A stretch of DNA of 64,000 nucleotides, taken from Bacteroidota bacterium. GTDB lineage: Bacteria > Bacteroidota > Bacteroidia > Cytophagales > Cytophagaceae. The notes under the pieces were generated by a model. It was not told the origin of the DNA. It did not search any database and was given only the letters and a program-made list of their open reading frames with translations. This document shows, piece after piece, positions 24,226-31,569 of the stretch (positions are counted from its first letter, which is position 1; every line of letters starts with the position of its first letter). The stretch is from positions 62,001-126,000 of the forward strand of contig JAEWYS010000016.1 of NCBI GenBank assembly GCA_023458555.1. The letters run 5' to 3'. A program made the translations under genes and the position numbers.

Positions 24226-24987
24226 ATGTATTATAAAGTATTTTTGAAACTGATCTGTTTTTTTTGCCTGCCTCTGATAGCCGGAGCTCAGCTGGCTATG
24301 CTTGAGGGGGAAGGAATATCTGACGGAAATTATAAAGCTCCCGCAACAACTGATAAGATTGTTATAGATGGGATAGGGGATGAAAAAAGCTGGCAGCGCG
24401 CACCCTGGAAAACGATTCATCAGGTCTGGCTGGGTGATGCACCTGATCCTGACGATTTTCAGGGGCGTTATAAAATGGTCTGGGATAAGGAGTTTTTATA
24501 TTTTCTTGTAGAAGTTATCGATGATAGTCTGTCTGACCAGGAACCGGACCCGTTTGTTAACTGGTGGGAAGATGATTGTCTGGAGCTTTTTATTGATGAA
24601 GACCGCTCTAAAGGTAATCATCAGTTTTCGCATAATGCATTTGCTTATCATATTACTCTCGGCTACGATGTAATTGATATCGGACCCGATAAAAAACCTC
24701 ACAATTATAAGGATCATATGCAGGTGAAGCGTACCGGGACAGGTAACAGGTATGTCTGGGAAGTTGCTATGCGTATTTTCCCTGATACGTATTCGGACAC
24801 CAGAACGGATAACAAGTCGGTTGTATTAAAAGCTGGTAAGAAGATGGGGTTTGCTGTTTCGTACAATGACAACGATGGGAATCATGTCAGGGAAAACTTT
24901 ATTGGTTCTGTTTATGTTGAAGGGGAAGATAAAAATCAGGGTTGGATTGATGCGGGAATATTCGGGGAAGTTGAATTGATAAAATAG
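24226..24987 (+). CDS. Secreted CBM9-like carbohydrate-binding protein
   Basis: From the ATG at 24226 the protein has 253 residues with a signal peptide (MYYKVFLKLICFFCLPLIAG); upstream in-frame codons overlap fabI and lack a signal. The rest is one CBM9-like beta-sandwich domain. It aligns by eye with residues 28-248 of the large secreted protein at 13882-17322: both share APW or SPW, DF-GR-K, WEDD, HNAFAYHI, K-HM/HV-VKRT, DNDG and NFIGS. A role in carbohydrate binding or display is inferred from the fold. It is followed by a strong terminator. Confidence 0.82.
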   Translation: MYYKVFLKLICFFCLPLIAGAQLAMLEGEGISDGNYKAPATTDKIVIDGIGDEKSWQRAPWKTIHQVWLGDAPDPDDFQGRYKMVWDKEFLYFLVEVIDDSLSDQEPDPFVNWWEDDCLELFIDEDRSKGNHQFSHNAFAYHITLGYDVIDIGPDKKPHNYKDHMQVKRTGTGNRYVWEVAMRIFPDTYSDTRTDNKSVVLKAGKKMGFAVSYNDNDGNHVRENFIGSVYVEGEDKNQGWIDAGIFGEVELIK

Positions 24988-25019
24988 AAATGCAGTATAT
25001 ATTCATTAAAGATAGACAC

Positions 25020-25052
25020 AAAAGAGGTTGCTGTAAAACAGCAGCCTCTTTT
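25020..25052 (+). terminator. Hairpin terminator
   Basis: Arms 25020-25033 and 25039-25052 pair over 14 bp with one G-T pair and a 5-nt loop. It follows the CBM9-like gene. Confidence 0.85.
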
Positions 25053-25763
25053 GCTTTATAAGTGTGTCGTCTAATAGCGTGACGCAAAAAAACTTAGAAC
25101 CAGAAGACGTATTTTTGTTGTAAATGACGATAAAGGATATCCACAAAGTGGATATCCTGGTTTGCTTTTTTGCAATGAAATATTTTTATGTTTTATTACT
25201 TGTTAATAACTAGTTGTTTATCGTATTAAGTTGATATTTTATAATTTAAACTTACATGTGTAAGTTATTTGTATACTTATTGTCGTATTATTTTGTTTTT
25301 TGATTTTAAGTGTCAGATAATAAGATTATTATGTTGTTTGGCAAATCTGCTTGTCAGGGGTTGCTTTTTGTCCAAGGAAAAGGCCGCTTAGTCTATTTTT
25401 TAGTTTGATTGGAATTTAATTTAAAATATAAAATGCCCGGTAATGCTGATTATTTTATAGAGTTTGGTGTGGGCTAACTGTTGGTAAGTATAAGTTATCA
25501 ACATTGTTGTTCACAAAAAAATATTCCGAACATTACATCAGTGCGAAAATCTATCGCCGGCAAATAATTTTTATGTTTGTATTTTATAAATAAAATATTG
25601 GCTTTTTTTATGTTTTTTAAAAGGTGTATTTGAGCTATTCAATGATGCTTTGTGGGGATCATAAAACTCAAGTCTTTTCCTGATTTTTTTTAAATTTTTT
25701 TTTTTGACAAATTTGTTCCCCTCGCGATTCAGGAGGACAAACTTTTTCATTAATCACCAAATT
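25053..25763. other. AT-rich non-coding region before dnaA; possible replication origin
   Basis: No gene was seen in these 711 bp. The region is very AT-rich (25160-25460 and 25560-25700) and holds DnaA-box-like sites: ATATCCACA at 25137-25145 within an inverted repeat, and TTATCAACA at 25495-25503 (each 8 of 9 to TTATCCACA); TGTGGGGAT at 25651-25659 is weaker. An origin next to dnaA is common in bacteria, but few perfect boxes are present, so this stays a candidate. It also must contain the dnaA promoter. Confidence 0.35.
25134..25158. repeat. Perfect 11-bp inverted repeat with DnaA-box-like arms
   Basis: AGGATATCCAC (25134-25144) and GTGGATATCCT (25148-25158) flank AAA. Each arm contains TATCCAC, the core of a DnaA box. 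A T run follows at 25165-25171, so it may alternatively be a terminator or a protein-binding site. Confidence 0.7.
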
Positions 25764-27197
25764 ATGTTCGTTGTAAGAGACTGTAAAACGGTATGGAAGA
25801 ACTGTCTGCACATTATTCGGGATAATGTGGGAGAACAGGCATTTAAGACATGGTTTGAACCGATTGTTCCTGTTCTGTTGAATAATGATGTTTTAACTAT
25901 CCAGGTGCCCAGTCAGTTTTTTTATGAGTGGCTCGAGGAGCATTATGTACACGTATTGAGAAAAGCAATTGATGCGGAGCTGGGAGCTAAAGGACGTCTT
26001 GAATATGCCATTCATATTGAGCAGGAAGTGCAGGCTGTTACAAAGCCTTATGCAATGAATGTCGGTAACATTTCCCGAAACCAGGCCCCAAAAGGAGGAA
26101 ATAACATAGTGAAAGCGGAAATTAAAAATCCATTTGAGAACAAGCCTCTGGATATAGGAACATTTAATTCGCAACTTAATCCGTTATATTCTTTTGATAA
26201 TTTTATTGAAGGAGACTGCAATCGCCTTGCACGCTCTGCCGGTCTTGCAGTTGCCAATAAGCCGGGGGTAACTTCCTTCAACCCTCTGATGATATACGGA
26301 GGATTCGGTTTTGGTAAGTCTCACCTTGTCCAGGCAATAGGTAATCAGATAAAAAGAAATCACGAGGATAAGATTGTTCTCTTTGTTACTTCCGAAAAGT
26401 TTTCGAATCAGTATATTGAAGCGCTGAAGAATAATAATATACAGGAATTCAATAGCTTCTATGCGATGGTGGATGTGCTGATACTGGATGATGTTCAGTT
26501 TTTTGCCGGGAAAGAAAAAACACAAGAGATCTTTTTTCAGATTTTCAATCATTTGCATCAATCCGGCAAGCAGATAATAATGACTAGCGATTGCGCGCCC
26601 AAAGATCTTAAGGGTATGCAGGAGCGCCTTTTATCCCGATTCAAATGGGGATTGACTGCAGACATCCAATTGCCGGATTTTGAGACAAGAATGGCCATAA
26701 TCCAGAAAAAACTGGAAACTGAAGGAATTACAATTAGCGCCGATGTTGTAGAGTATCTGGCTTACAGTATTGATACCAATGTCAGAGAACTGGAAGGGGT
26801 GGTTATTTCTCTGATAGCTCAGTCATCGCTCAATCAGAAAGCAATTGATCTTGAGCTTGCGAGGCAGACGCTAAAATCAATAGTACAGGATATCCAATGC
26901 GAAGTTGGTATTGACTATATTCAGAAATTTGTCGCTGAAAACTTTAATGTATCGGTGGATGCGATGAAGGATAAAACCAGAAAAAGAGAGATTGTTGTAG
27001 CAAGACAGGTAGCAATGTATTTTGCTAAGAACTATACAAATCTATCGCTGAAATCAATTGGATATCATTTTGGTAACAGAGATCACAGCACAGTGATTCA
27101 TGCATTGACCTCTGTGAATGATTTAATGGATACAGACAGGAAGTTTAATGCCCAAATGCAGGAGCTGATAAAAAAGCTTAAAATAAAGAATATCTAA
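25764..27197 (+). CDS. dnaA: Chromosomal replication initiator DnaA
   Basis: DnaA binds the origin and opens it in an ATP-dependent way. The protein has an N-terminal DnaB-interaction domain (W and TWFEP near 15-35), a linker, the AAA+ core with Walker A GGFGFGKSH and Walker B LILDDVQFF, and the C-terminal helix-turn-helix with IGYHFGNRDHSTVIHA. Walker A differs slightly from the usual GGVGLGKTH. I chose the ATG at 25764 (477 residues, MFVVRDCKTVW); a TTG at 25704 would add 20 residues unlike the family. It ends at a 15-bp terminator. Confidence 0.96.
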   Translation: MFVVRDCKTVWKNCLHIIRDNVGEQAFKTWFEPIVPVLLNNDVLTIQVPSQFFYEWLEEHYVHVLRKAIDAELGAKGRLEYAIHIEQEVQAVTKPYAMNVGNISRNQAPKGGNNIVKAEIKNPFENKPLDIGTFNSQLNPLYSFDNFIEGDCNRLARSAGLAVANKPGVTSFNPLMIYGGFGFGKSHLVQAIGNQIKRNHEDKIVLFVTSEKFSNQYIEALKNNNIQEFNSFYAMVDVLILDDVQFFAGKEKTQEIFFQIFNHLHQSGKQIIMTSDCAPKDLKGMQERLLSRFKWGLTADIQLPDFETRMAIIQKKLETEGITISADVVEYLAYSIDTNVRELEGVVISLIAQSSLNQKAIDLELARQTLKSIVQDIQCEVGIDYIQKFVAENFNVSVDAMKDKTRKREIVVARQVAMYFAKNYTNLSLKSIGYHFGNRDHSTVIHALTSVNDLMDTDRKFNAQMQELIKKLKIKNI

Positions 27198-27220
27198 TTT
27201 TGTTTTTTGATAACGCGGAT

Positions 27221-27255
27221 AAATAAAAAGAGACCATTTCGGTCTCTTTTTATTT
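27221..27255. terminator. Bidirectional hairpin terminator (15-bp perfect stem)
   Basis: Arms 27221-27235 and 27241-27255 are perfectly complementary with a 5-nt loop; A- and T-rich ends make it work both ways, for dnaA and for the convergent protease gene. Confidence 0.92.
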
Positions 27256-27276
27256 ATCCAATCTCCGGAATTTTGA

Positions 27277-28719
27277 TTAGTAATAGTAGGAGTAATAACC
27301 TTTAGTCCCATTTGCATTTATACCTTCAATGACAACTCGCCCTCTGGTATTCTCAATGATATTGGCTATTTCCTCCGGATCCTGTATTTTTTTTCCATTA
27401 ATTGCAGTAATGATAAAGCCTTCGTCAATGCCAAGACGACGGAATAAGCCGCCCTTGACCTGAAGAATTCTGACACCATAGTCAACACCAAGCTTGGTTT
27501 TTTCAACTTTGGATAACTTCTCAAGATTTGCACCTAAGGTCTGAGAGGTAAATATCTCGCGCTTGAGAAACTCGGTGGTTCCTTCCCTGTTTGTTAAGGT
27601 CACATATGTCTCGCTGACTTTGCCATCCCGTGTATAGAGAATTTTTACTTTATCTCCCGGACTCTGATAGCTGATTGCTTCATCAAAGTGGCTTTTATTG
27701 TCTACCGGAAGATTATTTATTTTTAGAATCACATCACCGGTTTTTAATCCCGCTTTTTCGGCAGCTCCTTCTTTGGCAATCTGGTTAAGAACAACACCAT
27801 TAAAGTCTTTGAGCTTAAAACGGGCTGCTACGTCGGTATTGATTTCTGTGACAGAAGCACCGATGAAAGCTTTCTGAACTTCACCGAAATGAATGATATC
27901 GTTAACAACTTTTACAACAATATCGGCCGGGACCGCAAACCCATATCCTGTATATGAACCTGTTTTGGAAAGTATGGCAGTGTTAATACCAACAAGCTCA
28001 CCTCTAAGGTTTACAAGTGCGCCTCCGCTATTACCCGGATTGATAGCGGCATCTGTTTGTATGAAAGACTCAATAGGAAACTGACTGTTTACAACATTGA
28101 GACTTCGAGCCTTGGCACTTACAATTCCGGCAGTTACAGTAGAATTCAGATTAAAAGGATTTCCAACCGCCAGAACCCATTCTCCGATTCGTAAAGTTCT
28201 TGAACTCCCTATTTTTATTGCCGGAAGATTGCCGGATGTAACTTTTAATACAGCAAGATCAGTTGAAGGGTCTGTGCCGACAACTGTCGCCTCAAAACTT
28301 TGCTTTTCGTGTACTACTTCTATTTTGCTGGCATTCTCAATAACATGGTTATTGGTGATGATATAACCATCTTCGCTGAAAATAACACCAGAACCATTGC
28401 TGATATTCTGGCCACTGCGTCCGTGAAAATAAAAGTCAAACCAGTTATACTGATTGTACTGGGTGGGAGAAGTTGTTTTAATATATACTACCGAGCGTGT
28501 GCTAAGCTCAGATGCGTTCGAAAAATCGTCATTAATGACTGGGGAGTTATTTTGTTTTTTCGTATGAAAAGCTTCCTGTGTACCGGTAGTTGCGTAAGAA
28601 GGAATATAATCATTTTGGATAATTATCTTCTCCTGAACCGGAGACAACAGCTGGAATAAGCCTGAACCTGCCAGCCCTGCTGTAAGTCCGAGAAATGTTG
28701 TCGTCAGATATTTTTTCAT
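27277..28719 (-). CDS. HtrA/Deg family serine protease with PDZ domains
   Basis: The 480-residue protein has an N-terminal membrane anchor or signal (TTFLGLTAGLAGSGLFQLL), a trypsin-like domain with catalytic triad H125 (TNNHVIE), D154 (STDLAVLKV) and S231 (NPGNSGGAL), and two PDZ domains (about 285-375 and 400-480). Such proteases remove or refold damaged proteins in the periplasm. It is monocistronic or cotranscribed with the upstream leftward gene 41 nt away. It ends in a glycine/tyrosine-rich tail after the second PDZ domain. Confidence 0.94.
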   Translation of the reverse strand: MKKYLTTTFLGLTAGLAGSGLFQLLSPVQEKIIIQNDYIPSYATTGTQEAFHTKKQNNSPVINDDFSNASELSTRSVVYIKTTSPTQYNQYNWFDFYFHGRSGQNISNGSGVIFSEDGYIITNNHVIENASKIEVVHEKQSFEATVVGTDPSTDLAVLKVTSGNLPAIKIGSSRTLRIGEWVLAVGNPFNLNSTVTAGIVSAKARSLNVVNSQFPIESFIQTDAAINPGNSGGALVNLRGELVGINTAILSKTGSYTGYGFAVPADIVVKVVNDIIHFGEVQKAFIGASVTEINTDVAARFKLKDFNGVVLNQIAKEGAAEKAGLKTGDVILKINNLPVDNKSHFDEAISYQSPGDKVKILYTRDGKVSETYVTLTNREGTTEFLKREIFTSQTLGANLEKLSKVEKTKLGVDYGVRILQVKGGLFRRLGIDEGFIITAINGKKIQDPEEIANIIENTRGRVVIEGINANGTKGYYSYYY

Positions 28720-28760
28720 AATGGTGTTTCTTCCGGATTTTGCAAAAACTATACCTGTAT

Positions 28761-29681
28761 TTAATGATTACAGTCAACAGGATGTTCTTGTAATAAAGAA
28801 TCAGGGGCTTTTTTTCGTTGCCTGTATGTACTATCCGAGAGATCGGGCATGCCTGCATCAACCCAGCAGGTATACCAGAAACTGGCAGTGATCATGATAG
28901 AGTTTCGTAGTTGTTTTTCAACCATGCCGGCAAGAAGCTGATGATAGAGCAGGCAATATTCATAAGAAAATACTCTGGTAATGCCGGTTCCCCGTTCTTC
29001 ATAACTGTATTTACTGACTAGGGGAAACAGCTCGGATAAGCTTCGTTCAATTGTAAGGACACTGTCAGTACAGGCATTGGCAGTCAGAATAGTTGTCCAG
29101 ATGGTGGTAGGCAAATCATCAATATAGCTGCATTTGCCGACAAACAGATTATAATCAGACACAAAGAGCTCCGGTAGCCGGGATTCCCACAGACCATGAA
29201 TTCCATGCTGGTTGGTTTTTTGTCCGTTATAATTTGATGTGGTATGGAGGGGGACATTGGCATCGGCAAGATAATGCCCGGCATCGGCAGATAAGCGAAG
29301 TATTCTGGCTGCATTCTTTTCTTTGAATGCATCAGTCAATTGTTTTTTTAAGAGTAGAATATGCCAGGGAAGTATGCCATTTTTTCTTAGATTTTCTTCG
29401 CCATACTTTGCTGTTGCGTGGTGCCAGGACATAATCGGGAGACTGTCAAAAAGATCCAGATCGATATAATGTCTGCCGCCTTCATTAGGAGAAGAGTAAC
29501 GTCTTCTGTCAGGAGTTACAGACTCATGCTCAATAAATGAGATGTGCTTTTTATAAAAGGTAATCAGGGGAGCGGGGAGGCTATAGACCGCATGCCTGTT
29601 AATGGTCCGGTGGGCAACAAAACCCCATCCATAGCTTAAATAGCTGATTGATAGAGAGAATACCAGTAAATAAAAATGCAT
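28761..29681 (-). CDS. Secreted zinc-dependent phospholipase C/S1-P1 nuclease-like protein
   Basis: The 306-residue protein begins with a signal peptide ending near YLSYG, so that W19 would be at or near the mature N-terminus, as needed for zinc binding in this family. Histidines H24 and H30, the segment DAGHYLADANVPLHTT and the later HGIHGLWE match the zinc ligands of the phospholipase C/S1-P1 fold. It would act outside the inner membrane on phosphodiester bonds; lipid or nucleic acid substrate cannot be told. It is upstream of the HtrA gene in the same direction. Confidence 0.82.
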   Translation of the reverse strand: MHFYLLVFSLSISYLSYGWGFVAHRTINRHAVYSLPAPLITFYKKHISFIEHESVTPDRRRYSSPNEGGRHYIDLDLFDSLPIMSWHHATAKYGEENLRKNGILPWHILLLKKQLTDAFKEKNAARILRLSADAGHYLADANVPLHTTSNYNGQKTNQHGIHGLWESRLPELFVSDYNLFVGKCSYIDDLPTTIWTTILTANACTDSVLTIERSLSELFPLVSKYSYEERGTGITRVFSYEYCLLYHQLLAGMVEKQLRNSIMITASFWYTCWVDAGMPDLSDSTYRQRKKAPDSLLQEHPVDCNH

Positions 29682-29755
29682 AGCTGATTGAAAGTTGAAA
29701 AAACGAATATACGTATTTGAATGGAAACAGAAATCAAGAAAAAAGTATGGTATAT

Positions 29756-29786
29756 TTTGTATTGTTTTAGAAATAGTTTAGTTTTG
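29756..29786 (+). promoter_or_regulatory. Promoter of rpsT
   Basis: TTTG (29756-29759), a 19-nt spacer and TAGTTTTG (29779-29786) match the Bacteroidota consensus exactly. The rpsT ATG lies 37 nt downstream. Confidence 0.65.
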
Positions 29787-29822
29787 CATTCCGTTGTGAA
29801 ATAGAAGAAAGAATTTAAATCT

Positions 29823-30074
29823 ATGGCGAACCATAAATCAGCAATTAAGAGAATCAGAGCTAACAAGGCTAAATATTTAAGAAACAGATATCAGTCTAAA
29901 ACTACCAGGACTTTTGTAAGAAGACTGAAAGAAACTACTGATAAGAAAGAAGCAGAAGAACTGTTGAAAACAGTTTCAGGAATGATTGATAAGCTGGCAA
30001 AGAAAAATATTATTCACAAAAACAAGGCGGCTCACAAGAAGTCTCAGCTTGCTTTGTACGTGAATGGTCTGTAA
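29823..30074 (+). CDS. rpsT: 30S ribosomal protein S20
   Basis: The 83-residue, strongly basic protein starts MANHKSAIKRIR, the universal S20 start, and ends KKSQLALYVNGL. It binds 16S rRNA in the small subunit body. It stands alone with its own promoter and terminator, as S20 usually does. Confidence 0.97.
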   Translation: MANHKSAIKRIRANKAKYLRNRYQSKTTRTFVRRLKETTDKKEAEELLKTVSGMIDKLAKKNIIHKNKAAHKKSQLALYVNGL

Positions 30075-30101
30075 TTAATTTACAGTCAAAATATAATTCA
30101 G

Positions 30102-30131
30102 GGTCTTATGTTTTGCATAAGACCTTTTTTT
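30102..30131 (+). terminator. Terminator of rpsT
   Basis: GGTCTTATG (30102-30110) pairs with CATAAGACC (30116-30124), loop of 5, then seven T residues. A possible radC promoter -7 box (TATTTTTG, 30131-30138) begins in the T tract. Confidence 0.92.
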
Positions 30132-30162
30132 ATTTTTGTATCTGATATTTAATTTTTTAGCT

Positions 30163-30864
30163 ATGGAATATACAAAGCAATTACTATCAGGTATTCATTT
30201 GTGGCCAGAAGAAGACCGTCCCAGAGAAAAGTTTGTTCTTAAAGGCAAGTATGCGCTTTCAGATGCAGAGCTTATCGCGATTCTGATCGGATCAGGAACG
30301 GTTTCCGTTTCTGCTGTCGAACTCGGTCGGAAAATATTAAGCGAAGCAAATAATGATTTGAATCAGCTGGCTACTCTTTCTGTAAAGGATCTGGAGCGTT
30401 TTAAAGGCATTGGCAGAGCTAAGGCAATTACCATTGTCAGTGCCCTTGAGTTGGGGAGAAGGAGAAAAGAGACTCCCCGTAAAAGACGACACCGGATAGG
30501 AGCTGCGGCGGACGTGCATGAGATCATGAAAGAACATTTAGGGGATCTTGATCATGAACAGTTTTGGGCTATTTTGCTCAACCGGGCAAACGAAGTTATA
30601 CGGAAAGTTCTTGTAAGCCAGGGAGGTGTCAGTGGCACTTATGTTGATCCTAAACTTATTTTTAAACCAGCGCTTGAAAGTCTGGCTTGCGCTGTTATAT
30701 TAGTGCATAATCATCCTTCCGGAAATCAGAATCCGAGTCCGGCCGATCATATGCTGACAAAAAAACTGAAGGATGCAGGTAAAATGCTGGATGTTTCCGT
30801 TTTAGATCATATAATCTTTACCGATCAGGGTTTTTATAGTTTTGCAGATGAAGGAAAAATCTGA
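30163..30864 (+). CDS. radC: RadC family JAB-domain protein
   Basis: From the ATG at 30163 the protein has 233 residues: an N-terminal helix-hairpin-helix part (DLERFKGIGRAKAITI) and the JAB/MPN metalloprotease-like domain with the metal motif HNHPSGNQNPSPAD. RadC proteins were once linked to DNA repair, but their activity is still unclear. The frame continues upstream to a TTG at 30136 that falls in the promoter. The next gene starts inside its 3' end (17-nt overlap). Confidence 0.93.
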   Translation: MEYTKQLLSGIHLWPEEDRPREKFVLKGKYALSDAELIAILIGSGTVSVSAVELGRKILSEANNDLNQLATLSVKDLERFKGIGRAKAITIVSALELGRRRKETPRKRRHRIGAAADVHEIMKEHLGDLDHEQFWAILLNRANEVIRKVLVSQGGVSGTYVDPKLIFKPALESLACAVILVHNHPSGNQNPSPADHMLTKKLKDAGKMLDVSVLDHIIFTDQGFYSFADEGKI

Positions 30865-31495
30865 AGAAAAGAAAATTTCGCCTATGACGCTGGTCGCCTG
30901 GCTGGCAATGTTCTTTGTTTTAATCATTATGGGTTCCGTTTTTTTTATGGGCGATGATGATGGTCCGCCGGAGGATTATGTAAAACAGATTCAGCTTTAT
31001 CGCAATGAGAAGGATATTGCTTTTAAAATCGGAGAAAGTTCTCCGATTGAAAATAAAAATGTATTCGATGGATTAAGCTATTTCTTCCCTGACAAAAAAT
31101 ATGTGGTGAAAGCACGTTTTGAGCCAGTCAGTGATTCTGCTCAGATTGTAATCATGCGAAGCGACGGGGGCTCGGATATATATTACAGATATGGTAGAGC
31201 AATATTTGAATTAAATAAAAGAGAGCATAAGGTAATTCTTTTAAGAAATCTTGCACCTGATGGCAAGGGGCATCTCTTTTTGCCATTTTCAGATCTTACT
31301 GCAGGACGAGAGACGTATGCGGGCGGGCGCTATCTGGATGTGAAAGTGCCGTCTGACAATTTTGTAACACTTGATTTCAATATGGCTTACAATCCGTATT
31401 GTGTATACAATTACCGCTATAGCTGTCCGTTACCACCACGGGAAAACTTTATAGATACGGAGGTTCGTGCAGGTGAAAGAATGTATAAAGAATAA
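30848..31495 (+). CDS. Membrane-anchored DUF1684 protein
   Basis: The 215-residue protein starts at ATG 30848, within the end of radC. A membrane segment (about 14-32, LVAWLAMFFVLIIMGSVFF) is followed by the DUF1684 domain with its marks LPFSDLTAGRETYAGGRYLD, AYNPYCVYN and SCPLPPREN. The two-cysteine, metal-like ending is shared across the family, whose biochemical role is not established. It is likely displayed outside the inner membrane. A TTG at 30842 is an alternative start. Confidence 0.88.
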   Translation: MKEKSEEKKISPMTLVAWLAMFFVLIIMGSVFFMGDDDGPPEDYVKQIQLYRNEKDIAFKIGESSPIENKNVFDGLSYFFPDKKYVVKARFEPVSDSAQIVIMRSDGGSDIYYRYGRAIFELNKREHKVILLRNLAPDGKGHLFLPFSDLTAGRETYAGGRYLDVKVPSDNFVTLDFNMAYNPYCVYNYRYSCPLPPRENFIDTEVRAGERMYKE

Positions 31496-31518
31496 TATTT
31501 TTCCCTTTTTAAATAAAG

Positions 31519-31550
31519 TTGTGATTAGGTGCTGAAATCCGTTATTTTTG
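31519..31550 (+). promoter_or_regulatory. Candidate promoter of pheT-zapA
   Basis: TATTTTTG (31543-31550) matches the -7 pattern, with TTGTG (31519-31523) about 19 nt upstream; the pheT ATG is 20 nt away. Confidence 0.45.
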
Positions 31551-31569
31551 GATTTTAAGTATTGAAGCA

